Positions 1 through 7,585 of a stretch of DNA of 21,219 bases are shown in pieces. A program made the position numbers and the translations under genes. The DNA comes from a virus. Numbering within the stretch: the first letter of the stretch is position 1; each line of letters opens with the position of its first letter. Below the pieces are notes generated by a model. It was not told where the DNA came from. It saw only the letters and a list, made by a program, of their open reading frames with translations, and searched no databases. The stretch is from positions 1 to 21,219 of IMG/VR virus record IMGVR_UViG_3300044960_000054; one strand, 5' to 3'.

Positions 1-627
1 GCTGATGTGACTGGTGTTGGAACAGCAAGATATTTTTTAGCAGCAGCAGGTTATGGTGGAGATAAAGCAATATTTGGATATGGATATAGTAGTTCAGGAT
101 ATGTTTCAAAGACAAATCTAGTCAGTAATACTGGTGTTGTATATACCGATGTGACTGGTGTTGGAACAGCAAGAGGTTATTTAGCAGCAGCAGGTTATGG
201 TGGAGATAAAGCAATATTTGGATATGGAGCGAATGGTCCATACCTTTCAATAACAAACCGAGTCAGTAATACTGGTGTTGTATCTTCTGACGTGGCTGGT
301 GTTGGAACAGCAAGAACTCATTTAGCAGCAGCAGGTTATGGTGGAGATAAAGCAATATTTGGATATGGATGGAATGGTTCATATCTTTCAATGACAAACC
401 TAGTCAGTAATACAGGTGTTGTATCTGCTGATGTGACTGGTGTTGGAACAGTAAGAAACAGTTTAGCAGCAGCTGGTTATGGTGGAGATAAAGCAATATT
501 TGGATATGGATGGAATGGTTCAAATCTTTCAATGACAAACCTAGTCAGTAATACTGGTGACGTATCTGCTGACGTGACTGGTGTTGGAACAGCAAGAAGT
601 TATTTAGCAGCTGCAAGTTTTGGATAA
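1..627 (+). CDS. Kelch-like repeat protein, copy 1 (5' end outside window)
   Basis: The reading frame is open from base 1, so the gene starts upstream. The visible 208 residues hold the tail of one repeat and four full repeats of 47-48 residues. Each unit starts with AIFGYG and continues through TNLVSNTGVVSADVTGVG to TARxxLAAAGYGGDK. The R..LAAA...DKAIFGYG core resembles Kelch beta-propeller repeats (aR..haaa...kiyvfGG); this is my pattern match, not a search result. The final repeat ends AAASFG and a stop, as in the other copies. By analogy with the six-repeat copies downstream it probably lacks one to two repeats here. The likely role is a virion surface or fibre protein, since phage propellers often bind receptors; this is inference. 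The stop codon runs directly into an AGGAG ribosome site for the next copy. Confidence 0.8.
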   Translation, partial: ADVTGVGTARYFLAAAGYGGDKAIFGYGYSSSGYVSKTNLVSNTGVVYTDVTGVGTARGYLAAAGYGGDKAIFGYGANGPYLSITNRVSNTGVVSSDVAGVGTARTHLAAAGYGGDKAIFGYGWNGSYLSMTNLVSNTGVVSADVTGVGTVRNSLAAAGYGGDKAIFGYGWNGSNLSMTNLVSNTGDVSADVTGVGTARSYLAAASFG

Positions 628-645
628 AGGAGAGAATAATATAAC
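628..645 (+). promoter_or_regulatory. Repeated intercistronic ribosome site of the array
   Basis: AGGAG directly follows the TAA stop of each array gene and precedes the next ATG by about 10-13 bases. Two spacer lengths are used: 18 bases here and at 2164-2181 and 3103-3120, and 15 bases at 856-870 and 1222-1236. The layout suggests one polycistronic message with coupled translation. A similar AAAGGAGATAAT leader precedes the gene at 13325. Confidence 0.75.
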
Positions 646-855
646 ATGAACCCAATTTTACAAATAATAATTTCATCATATAGTAGTGGTAACCAAGGCG
701 GTGGTGGAGGAAATCCATACGCAATATTTGGATATGGACATTATTTTGAAAATCTTTCAATGACAAACCTAGTCAGTAATACTGGTGTTGTATCTGCTGA
801 TGTGACTGGAGTTGGAACAGCAAGACATAGTTTAGCAGCAGCAAGTTTTGGATAA
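646..855 (+). CDS. Kelch-like repeat protein, copy 2, single repeat
   Basis: This small gene codes for 69 residues. It has the family N-terminal segment MNPILQIIISSYSSGNQ, a glycine stretch and NPY, followed by exactly one repeat (AIFGYGHYFEN to LAAASFG). It is preceded by the family AGGAG ribosome site and keeps the same terminal residues as the long copies, so it is a complete short gene rather than a broken one. Its first variable loop (HYFEN) differs from every other copy. One repeat cannot close a propeller alone, so it would have to oligomerise, be non-functional, or serve as a recombination donor; the sequence does not decide between these. Confidence 0.8.
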   Translation: MNPILQIIISSYSSGNQGGGGGNPYAIFGYGHYFENLSMTNLVSNTGVVSADVTGVGTARHSLAAASFG

Positions 856-870
856 AGGAGATAATATAAT

Positions 871-1221
871 ATGAACCCAATTTTACAAATAATAGCTTCA
901 TCATATAGTAGTGGTAACCAAGGCGGCGGAAATCCATACGCAATATTTGGATATGGATATAATGGTTCAGAATATGTTTCAATCACAAACTTAATCAGTA
1001 ATACTGGTGTTGTGTCAGCAGATGTAGCTGGAGTTGGAACAACAAGATATGGTTTAGCAGCTGCAGGTTATGGTGGAGATAAAGCAATATTTGGATATGG
1101 ATATAGTAATTCAGGACCTATTTCAATGACAAATCTAGTCAGTAATACTGGTGTCGTATCTGCTGATGTGACTGGTGTTGGAACAGCAAGACGCGGTTTA
1201 GCAGCAGCAAGTTATGGATAA
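871..1221 (+). CDS. Kelch-like repeat protein, copy 3, two repeats
   Basis: The gene codes for 116 residues: the family leader MNPILQIIASSYSSGNQ with a short glycine stretch, then two repeats with variable loops YNGSEY and YSNSGP and variable dipeptides YG and RG. It ends LAAASYG and a stop. The spacer from copy 2 is the 15-base form (AGGAG, then AT-rich sequence, then ATG). Start and stop contexts match the long copies, so it appears intact. Function is unknown; it is probably a structural paralogue of the neighbouring proteins. Confidence 0.82.
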   Translation: MNPILQIIASSYSSGNQGGGNPYAIFGYGYNGSEYVSITNLISNTGVVSADVAGVGTTRYGLAAAGYGGDKAIFGYGYSNSGPISMTNLVSNTGVVSADVTGVGTARRGLAAASYG

Positions 1222-1236
1222 AGGAGATAATATAAC

Positions 1237-2163
1237 ATGAACCCAATTTTACAAATAATAATTTCATCATATAGTAGTGGTAATCAAGGCGGTGGAGGAA
1301 ATCCATACGCAATATTTGGATATGGAAGTAGTAGTTCAGGAAATGTTTCAATAACAAACCGAGTCAGTAATACTGGTGTTGTATCTGCTGACGTGGCTGG
1401 AGTTGGAACAGCAAGATTTGGTTTAGCAGCTGCAAATTATGGTGGAGATAAAGCAATATTTGGATATGGATGGAATGGTTCATTCCTTTCAATGACAAAC
1501 CTAGTCAGTAATACTGGTGTTGTATCTGCTGATGTGACTGGAGTTGGAACAGCAAGATATTATTTAGCAGCAGCAAGTTATGGTGGAGATAAAGCAATAT
1601 TTGGATATGGAAGTAGTAGTTCGGGATTTGTTTCAATGACAAACCTAGTCAGTAATACTGGTGTTGTATCTGCTGACGTGGCTGGAGTTGGAACAGCAAG
1701 ATATTTATTAGCAGCAGCTGGTTATGGTGGAAATAAAGCAATATTTGGATATGGACAAAGTGGTTCAGGATATCTTTCAATGACAAACCTAGTCAGTAAT
1801 ACTGGTGTTGTATCTGCTGATGTGACTGGAGTTGGAACAGCAAGAGGTTGGTTAGCAGCAGCAGGTTATGGTGGAGATAAAGCAATATTTGGATATGGAA
1901 GTAGTAGTTCAGGACGTGTTTCAATGACAAACCTAGTCAGTAATACTGGTGTTGTATCTGCTGACGTGACTGGAGTTGGAACAGCAAGATATTTATTAGC
2001 AGCAGCAAGTTATGGTGGAGATAAAGCAATATTTGGATATGGATACAGTAATTCAGGATATGTTTCAATAACAAATTTAGTCAGTAATACTGGTGTTGTA
2101 TCTGCTGATGTGACTGGAGTTGGAACAGCAAGAAGTGAGTTAGCAGCAGCAAGTTTTGGATAA
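1237..2163 (+). CDS. Kelch-like repeat protein, copy 4, six repeats
   Basis: The gene codes for 308 residues: a 24-residue leader (MNPILQIIISSYSSGNQ plus glycines and NPY) followed by six repeats of 47-48 residues. Six repeats is the classical blade number of many Kelch propellers. Variable loops in order are SSSSGN, WNGSF, SSSSGF, QSGSGY, SSSSGR and YSNSGY. Variable dipeptides after TAR are FG, YY, YL, GW, YL and SE. No transmembrane segment or signal peptide is evident. Translation is probably coupled to the upstream copy, since AGGAG immediately follows its stop. The likely role is a surface-exposed virion or receptor-binding protein, by inference from architecture and position upstream of a tail gene. 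Confidence 0.85.
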   Translation: MNPILQIIISSYSSGNQGGGGNPYAIFGYGSSSSGNVSITNRVSNTGVVSADVAGVGTARFGLAAANYGGDKAIFGYGWNGSFLSMTNLVSNTGVVSADVTGVGTARYYLAAASYGGDKAIFGYGSSSSGFVSMTNLVSNTGVVSADVAGVGTARYLLAAAGYGGNKAIFGYGQSGSGYLSMTNLVSNTGVVSADVTGVGTARGWLAAAGYGGDKAIFGYGSSSSGRVSMTNLVSNTGVVSADVTGVGTARYLLAAASYGGDKAIFGYGYSNSGYVSITNLVSNTGVVSADVTGVGTARSELAAASFG

Positions 2164-2181
2164 AGGAGAGAATAATATAAC

Positions 2182-3102
2182 ATGAACCCAATTTTACAAA
2201 TAATAATTTCATCATATAGTAGTAGTAACCAAGGCGGAGGAAATCCATACGCAATATTTGGATATGGATATAATGATGCATATCTTTCAATGACAAACCT
2301 AGTCAGTAATACAGGTGTTGTATCTTCTGACGTGACTGGTGTTGGAACAGCAAGACAAAGTTTAGCAGCAGCGGGTTATGGTGGAGATAAAGCAATATTT
2401 GGATATGGAAGTAGTAGTTCATACCTTTCAATCACAAACCTAGTCAGTAATACTGGTGTTGTATCTGCTGATGTGACTGGTGTTGGAACAGCAAGAATTG
2501 GTTTAGCAGCTGCAGGTTATGGTGGAGATAAAGCAATATTTGGATATGGATGGAGTGGTTCAGGACGTGTTTCAATAACAAATCTTGTCAATAATACTGG
2601 TATTGTATCTTCTAATGTGACTGGTGTTGGAACAGCAAGATATTATTTAGCAGCAGCTGGTTATGGTGGAGATAAAGCAATATTTGGATATGGACATAAT
2701 GGTTCAGCATATGTTTCAACGACAAACCTAGTCAGTAATATTGGTGTTGTATCTTCTGATGTGACTGGAGTTGGAACAGCAAGATATTGGTTAGCAGCAG
2801 CAGGTTATGGTGGAGATAAAGCAATATTTGGATATGGATATAGTAGTTCAGCATATGTTTCAATGACAAACCGAGTCAGTAATACTGGTGTCGTATCTTC
2901 TGACGTGACTGGTGTTGGAACAGCAAGATTTGCTTTAGCAGCAGCAGGTTATGGTAGAGATAAAGCAATATTTGGATATGGAGGTAGTAATTCAGGAAAT
3001 GTTTCAATCACAAACTTAGTCAGTAATACTGGTGTTGTATCTTCTAACGTGACTGGGGTTGGAACAGCAAGACAAAGTTTAGCAGCTGCAAGTTACGGAT
3101 AA
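2182..3102 (+). CDS. Kelch-like repeat protein, copy 5, six repeats
   Basis: The gene codes for 306 residues with the same leader (here SSNQGGGNPY, with fewer glycines) and six repeats. Variable loops are YNDAY, SSSSY, WSGSGR, HNGSAY, YSSSAY and GSNSGN; dipeptides are QS, IG, YY, YW, FA and QS. The framework carries a few private substitutions (NNTGIVSSNV in repeat 3, SNIGVV in repeat 4, YGRDK in repeat 5), so this copy has diverged a little more than its neighbours. It is preceded by the 18-base spacer with AGGAG. A structural or adhesin role is inferred as for copy 4. Confidence 0.85.
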   Translation: MNPILQIIISSYSSSNQGGGNPYAIFGYGYNDAYLSMTNLVSNTGVVSSDVTGVGTARQSLAAAGYGGDKAIFGYGSSSSYLSITNLVSNTGVVSADVTGVGTARIGLAAAGYGGDKAIFGYGWSGSGRVSITNLVNNTGIVSSNVTGVGTARYYLAAAGYGGDKAIFGYGHNGSAYVSTTNLVSNIGVVSSDVTGVGTARYWLAAAGYGGDKAIFGYGYSSSAYVSMTNRVSNTGVVSSDVTGVGTARFALAAAGYGRDKAIFGYGGSNSGNVSITNLVSNTGVVSSNVTGVGTARQSLAAASYG

Positions 3103-3120
3103 AGGAGAGAATAATATAAC

Positions 3121-4050
3121 ATGAACCCAATTTTACAAATAATAATTTCATCATATAGTAGTGGTAACCAAGGCGGTGGCGGCGGAAATCCATACGCAAT
3201 ATTTGGATATGGATATACTAGTACATATCTTTCAATGACAAACCGAGTCAGTAATACTGGTGTTGTATCTGCTGATGTGACTGGTGTTGGAACAGCAAGA
3301 TATGCTTTAGCAGCAGCTGGTTATGGTGGAGATAAAGCAATATTTGGATATGGAGGTGGTAGTTCAGGATATGTTTCAATAACAAACCTAGTCAGTAATA
3401 CTGGTGTTGTATCTTCTAATGTGACTGGTGTTGGAACAGCAAGATATGCTTTAGCAGCAGCTGGTTATGGTGGAGATAAAGCAATATTTGGATATGGATA
3501 TAGTAATTCAGGAAATGTTTCAATAACAAACCGAGTCAGTAATACTGGTGTTGTATCTGCTGACGTGGCTGGAGTTGGAACAGCAAGACAATGGTTAGCA
3601 GCAGCAGGTTATGGTGGAGATAAAGCAATATTTGGATATGGATATAGTAATTCAGGATATGTTTCAATAACAAACCTAGTCAGTAATACTGGTGTTGTAT
3701 CTGCTGATGTGACTGGTGTTGGAACAGCAAGAGGTTGGTTAGCAGCAGCTGGTTATGGTGGAGATAAAGCAATATTTGGATATGGAAGTAATAGTTCAGG
3801 ACGTGTTTCAATAACAAACCTAGTCAGTAATACTGGTGTTGTATCTGCTGATGTGACTGGTGTTGGAACAGCAAGATATGGTTTAGCAGCAGCAGGTTAT
3901 GGTGGAGATAAAGCAATATTTGGATATGGAAATAGTAGTTCAGGAAATGTTTCAATAACAAACCTAGTCAGTAATACTGGTGTTGTATCTGCTGATGTGA
4001 CTGGTGTTGGAACAGCAAGAGTTGATTTAGCAGCTGCAAGTTACGGATAA
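3121..4050 (+). CDS. Kelch-like repeat protein, copy 6, six repeats
   Basis: This is the last copy of the array, 309 residues. The leader has five glycines before NPY, followed by six repeats with loops YTSTY, GGSSGY, YSNSGN, YSNSGY, SNSSGR and NSSSGN and dipeptides YA, YA, QW, GW, YG and VD. It ends LAAASYG and a stop. After it the array signature stops: the downstream spacer has no AGGAG box and instead holds a late promoter for the tail gene. Family role is inferred as for the other copies. Confidence 0.85.
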   Translation: MNPILQIIISSYSSGNQGGGGGNPYAIFGYGYTSTYLSMTNRVSNTGVVSADVTGVGTARYALAAAGYGGDKAIFGYGGGSSGYVSITNLVSNTGVVSSNVTGVGTARYALAAAGYGGDKAIFGYGYSNSGNVSITNRVSNTGVVSADVAGVGTARQWLAAAGYGGDKAIFGYGYSNSGYVSITNLVSNTGVVSADVTGVGTARGWLAAAGYGGDKAIFGYGSNSSGRVSITNLVSNTGVVSADVTGVGTARYGLAAAGYGGDKAIFGYGNSSSGNVSITNLVSNTGVVSADVTGVGTARVDLAAASYG

Positions 4051-4071
4051 TTTTATCATTTTAATAATATA

Positions 4072-4105
4072 AGTAAAAACTATAAATATTTTATATATTT
4101 TTACT
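4072..4105. other. AT-rich inverted repeat around a late promoter
   Basis: AGTAAAAA (4072-4079) pairs with TTTTTACT (4098-4105). The arms continue inward with one mismatch into the TATAAATA box and its complement-like partner TATATA. It could act as a weak terminator for the array or be incidental to AT-richness. There is no GC-rich stem. Confidence 0.35.
4081..4088 (+). promoter_or_regulatory. T4-type late promoter box
   Basis: The sequence is an exact TATAAATA, the T4 late consensus read by gp55-type sigma factors, 35 bases before the ATG at 4124. The same exact box precedes the genes at 7586 and 13325 at similar distance, which supports a real signal despite the AT-rich background. Confidence 0.7.
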
Positions 4106-4123
4106 ATTATTATAAGATTAACA

Positions 4124-5296
4124 ATGGATATTTCAAATCTTTTACACTCAAGTGGAGTTGGTTTAGAATCTCAAGCACATAATGTTTTTGGTGCTGCTGT
4201 AGATGATTTTATTGCACAGGGAATTGATCTTGCTAGAAATAGAATAGTTCCGGAACCACCTGAAATTCCATTTAGTGGAACATGGACATCATCTAGATAT
4301 GCATCAGATATTTCATTTTCACATTATGCTCCTAAACATAGATTTATGTTTAGGGTCACTTTTGAATTTGCAGCACCATATTCAACGTATATAGGTAGAG
4401 GTGTTAGAGATTCTAGCAATATGTTTAACTATCTCATAAAACAGATAGATAAACCAACAATTGTATTTAAATATGAACCCGTAAATTTCTATAATTATAG
4501 AACATCTGTTATAACTGGTATAGAACATCAACAAATATCAATGGCATTTTATGATGATGTTGGAAATAATGTATTTGAATTTTTCGACGCGTATAGAAAA
4601 GCATACTCACCAATATCTAGAATAGATCCAAACTTAAGTTTTCCTACACCAGATCCAAAAGATCTTCAAAATAAAGGTATGGATTTTTCAGATCCAGGAA
4701 ATTATAATGCATGGCATTCTGCTGCTATAGGATCTTTGACAAATGAAAAAATAAATGTTTTAACAAGAATGACTGTTTACCAAATCTTTGGGCATGGACA
4801 ATTTGTTAATCAATTCATATTCATTAATCCTCGTATTTTACAATTTGATTTTGATGATTTAGATTTTGAAGGTGGAAATGGTAATATATTGACCGTTCAA
4901 ATAGAATATGATGCATTAGCAACAACAACAGTAAATCTTGCAGGAATGCAATCAATACCTGGTCTTCCAAATGGTTTACCACATGAAATAAGGCCAACAA
5001 TGTCTAGAGCACCTGGTGCTGGTGGTGGAATTTTAGGTTCTGTTGTAGATAGAGCAGTTAGAGGATTAATAAATGTAGGTACTCGTAACCTTGGTGTTTC
5101 AGCATCACAAGCAACACAAAAAGTTTTAGGTCCAGGTTCTGGATATATAGGATATTCAGTGGGTTCTGTAATATCTGATACATCAAGATATACATTACAT
5201 TCTGCATCACGTGGCGTAAATCAACCATATGCAGGTGTGTCACAACCACCACTTAATGACCCATTTGTATATCCTCAGACATCACGCATGTATTAA
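4124..5296 (+). CDS. Baseplate tail-tube protein, gp54/gp48-like
   Basis: The protein has 390 residues. The core (about residues 70-275) has the feel of the gp19-like tail-tube fold used by T4 gp48 and gp54: a first sheet around HRFMFRVTFEF, then IKQIDKPTIVFKYEPVNFYN, an FYDDVGNNVFEFFDAYRKAY helix, and a second sheet ending in VQIEYDAL. The C-terminal 110 residues are Gly/Ser/Pro-rich and low in complexity. T4 gp54 is 320 residues and gp48 364, so the size is close. Such proteins sit on the central baseplate and start or cap the tail tube. It follows a late promoter and lies 10 bases before the gp4-like gene. Which of gp48 or gp54 it equals cannot be settled here; other tail-tube paralogues remain possible. 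Confidence 0.62.
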   Translation: MDISNLLHSSGVGLESQAHNVFGAAVDDFIAQGIDLARNRIVPEPPEIPFSGTWTSSRYASDISFSHYAPKHRFMFRVTFEFAAPYSTYIGRGVRDSSNMFNYLIKQIDKPTIVFKYEPVNFYNYRTSVITGIEHQQISMAFYDDVGNNVFEFFDAYRKAYSPISRIDPNLSFPTPDPKDLQNKGMDFSDPGNYNAWHSAAIGSLTNEKINVLTRMTVYQIFGHGQFVNQFIFINPRILQFDFDDLDFEGGNGNILTVQIEYDALATTTVNLAGMQSIPGLPNGLPHEIRPTMSRAPGAGGGILGSVVDRAVRGLINVGTRNLGVSASQATQKVLGPGSGYIGYSVGSVISDTSRYTLHSASRGVNQPYAGVSQPPLNDPFVYPQTSRMY

Positions 5297-5306
5297 AAAT
5301 TTTTAA

Positions 5307-5756
5307 ATGGCTAAAGGAAGATTTATACTAAAAAATCCGACTAAATATATTGGTAATGCTAATAATGTATTTTTTCGTTCTTCTTGGGAACTACGTGCAA
5401 TGCAATTTTTTGATATGTCACCATCAATATTACGTTGGGGATCAGAAGAAATAAAGATACCATATATTAAACCAACAGATGGTAAAATACATTATTATTA
5501 CCCAGATTTCTTGATCGTTTATAAAGACAAAAATGGTCAAATTAAACAAGAATTATTAGAAATTAAACCACTTAAAGAAGTAAAAATATCAAAAAAATCA
5601 ACATTATATGATAAAGTTTCTATAGCAATTAATGAAGCTAAATGGAAAGCAGCTACAGCATTTGCACTTCAAAATGGTATGACATTTAGAATATTAACAG
5701 AAGCAAGCATTTTCAAAAATGCTAAACCAATAAAACCAAAAGAAGCACCTATTTAA
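5307..5756 (+). CDS. 4: Head-completion nuclease, T4 gp4-like
   Basis: The protein has 149 residues, matching T4 gp4 (150). It has a PD-(D/E)XK nuclease layout: RSSWELRAMQFFD (E28), YYPDFLI (D67) and LLEIKP (E85, K87). In T4, gp4 is needed for head completion before tail joining, probably by processing DNA ends. It sits immediately downstream of the tail-tube gene with a 10-base gap and no clear ribosome site of its own, so translational coupling is likely. Its 3' end overlaps the convergent homing-endonuclease gene by 8 bases. Confidence 0.85.
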   Translation: MAKGRFILKNPTKYIGNANNVFFRSSWELRAMQFFDMSPSILRWGSEEIKIPYIKPTDGKIHYYYPDFLIVYKDKNGQIKQELLEIKPLKEVKISKKSTLYDKVSIAINEAKWKAATAFALQNGMTFRILTEASIFKNAKPIKPKEAPI

Positions 5757-7497
5757 TGACTTTCCATTCATAGACATCATTTCCACAATCCCAAATTCTA
5801 TTCCATCCATTATTTTTCATATTTTCCCATTCAGTCAATTTAGGGTCAAATGTTTCTAATAAATTTTTTAATTTATGTTTTTGAAATTGAGTTCTATTAA
5901 ATAATTTTTTATTTTTAAAATACCAATAATTTGGTGGTGTTTCATTTATTTTTTTAAATCCTAATCTATCATACAATAATCCAATATTCCATCTTTTATC
6001 TGAATATGATATTATTGATGTTGGACAATTATTTTTTATAAAATATGAAAATAATTTGCTAGCACCGCCAATTACATTTGTGTTTAATAAAGTTGCAAAT
6101 CTAATAAGTTCCCATTCATATTTTTTATTAAATCTTGGAATTCCAAAGGTCATGCATGCAACGCATACATTGTTATAATATAATCCTATAGATATGTTAG
6201 AATGTGCATATCCTTGTAAATGATTTTTATTTAAAAATTCTATTACTTTAGAATTACTCATTTCTTTAATTATGCAATTTCTTGCATATAATTTATATTG
6301 CGTCACTTTTAAAAGATTTGAAATTTTAGATTTTACAATTTCTTTTTGTTGTTCCCATTCATTTTCAAATATATGAATAATTTTTATTCCATTTTTTGCG
6401 GCAATATTTGTTTTTTCTATATGATATGTTTTAGAAATATTTAATAATTCAGAATGCCAATATAGTCCATTTATTTCAAATCCAATATTTTCTGAAGGGA
6501 TAAAAATATCAATTTCTTTTGGTGATATTATAGTTCTATCATTTGTTAATGTTGTAAATCCTAAAGATTTAATAAATTCATTTATTTCATTTTGTATTAT
6601 TGAAATATTTGATGGATTACATGATGGACATATTGGTTCAGAACCATTATTAATATCATCTTCAAAAAGTAAATTGCATTTGTTACATTTATATTTGTGT
6701 TTTATATGGCAGCCTAAATAATCTTCCAATGTAAATAATGGAATAACATGTTTAAATTGTTGAATTCTTTTAAATGCTTCTTCTTTTTTTCGTTTTTGAA
6801 GTTTATTTTTAAAAGACGATGTTTGACTAAAATATTCAACTCCATATTTTTTGAATGTCGTTGTTTTTATTTTATTAATAATTTGCTGTTTTTCAACATC
6901 AGATTTGTTTTTATTTTTTATTAATATTTTATTTTTAACATATTCTGATTTAGAAATATGATCAACTCCATATTTATCATTAATTTTTTGTTTTATTTTA
7001 TTTTTTATAATATCACTTTTAAAAACATTATCTACACCGTATCGTTCTAAACATGTTTTTTTAATTTTTGCTTTAATTATGTCTGATGATGATATATTCT
7101 CTACACCATATTTTTTAATATATGTTTCTTTTGTTTTTTTAAAAATATCGTTTCTAGACCATCCACGTCCACCATATTTTTCTAAAATTTTATCATTATA
7201 AGATTTTGTTTTTAGAGAGCATGATATTGAACAAGTATTTTGATATCCTTTAGTGAAATTTAAAAATTTGGTAGGTTTACCACAGACTTCACATGTTTTT
7301 AGTTCAACGTTATAATATAATCTATAAAGTAGTTCAACATAATTTTTGGGTATTTCATTTACTCCAAAAAGAATATTTAAATATTTTTTATATTTAGTGT
7401 TAAGAATTTTTTTTGTATTTTTATTTAATTTATTATCCCTAATAAGTAATTGTGAAATTATTTTTTTAACGTTCATACGCAAAATTAAAATAATCAT
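5749..7497 (-). CDS. Free-standing homing endonuclease, EDxHD/Vsr-like
   Basis: The protein has 582 residues and is coded against its surroundings. It carries a C4 zinc site (C69, C72, C89, C93); then at least four tandem DNA-binding-like repeats of the form YGVENISSSDIIKAKIKKT (about residues 105-235); a second C4 site (C271, C274, C290, C293); and a Vsr-like nuclease segment (about 300-395) with EIDIFIP (D330), FEINGLYWHSE (E341, H348) and IIHIFENEW. A C-terminal domain with a GNAT-like look follows (HLQGYAH to SYSDKRWNIGLLYDRLGF). This order is known from mobile endonucleases of T4-like phages. It lies between gp4 and gp16 and converges on gp4. Two starts are possible, 7497 and 7476 (MNVKK); neither has a clear ribosome site. 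It is probably mobile DNA, very A/T-rich, and shows no frameshift. Confidence 0.85.
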   Translation of the reverse strand: MIILILRMNVKKIISQLLIRDNKLNKNTKKILNTKYKKYLNILFGVNEIPKNYVELLYRLYYNVELKTCEVCGKPTKFLNFTKGYQNTCSISCSLKTKSYNDKILEKYGGRGWSRNDIFKKTKETYIKKYGVENISSSDIIKAKIKKTCLERYGVDNVFKSDIIKNKIKQKINDKYGVDHISKSEYVKNKILIKNKNKSDVEKQQIINKIKTTTFKKYGVEYFSQTSSFKNKLQKRKKEEAFKRIQQFKHVIPLFTLEDYLGCHIKHKYKCNKCNLLFEDDINNGSEPICPSCNPSNISIIQNEINEFIKSLGFTTLTNDRTIISPKEIDIFIPSENIGFEINGLYWHSELLNISKTYHIEKTNIAAKNGIKIIHIFENEWEQQKEIVKSKISNLLKVTQYKLYARNCIIKEMSNSKVIEFLNKNHLQGYAHSNISIGLYYNNVCVACMTFGIPRFNKKYEWELIRFATLLNTNVIGGASKLFSYFIKNNCPTSIISYSDKRWNIGLLYDRLGFKKINETPPNYWYFKNKKLFNRTQFQKHKLKNLLETFDPKLTEWENMKNNGWNRIWDCGNDVYEWKVIK

Positions 7498-7545
7498 ATA
7501 TATACATTATTTAAATATCTATAATCACATTATTTAAAGATAAAC

Positions 7546-7553
7546 TATAAATA
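7546..7553 (+). promoter_or_regulatory. T4-type late promoter box
   Basis: An exact TATAAATA lies 32 bases before the ATG at 7586, between the divergent homing endonuclease and the small terminase gene. It should drive the terminase-accessory operon. Confidence 0.7.
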
Positions 7554-7585
7554 ATTAATATCTTAATTAAATAATGGAGATTTAA

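Larger units (their letters stand above)
1..4050 (+). repeat. Tandem array of 141/144-bp Kelch-like units in six paralogous genes
   Basis: About 25 full units of 141 or 144 bases occur, near-identical at DNA level except for two short variable windows. Gene boundaries are repeated too: the stop, the AGGAG spacer and about 100 bases of leader are almost the same at each junction. This is two nested levels of tandem duplication (repeats within genes, genes within an array). The complete copies carry 1, 2, 6, 6 and 6 units. Confidence 0.9.

Noticed and set aside
545-1357. Minus-strand open frames of 69-81 codons opposite the Kelch-like genes
   Set aside because: They recur once per repeat, are rich in Leu/Tyr/His from reading the repeat backwards, and have no ribosome site; they are shadows.
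1-4050. Diversity-generating retroelement target
   Set aside because: Variable codons with a fixed third base recall adenine mutagenesis, but variation also includes third-base changes (TTA, TGG, CAA, GAG), is spread over many units, and no reverse transcriptase or template repeat is in the window.
1-4050. CRISPR array
   Set aside because: The regular repeats are 141/144-base coding units in frame, not short palindromic repeats with unique spacers.
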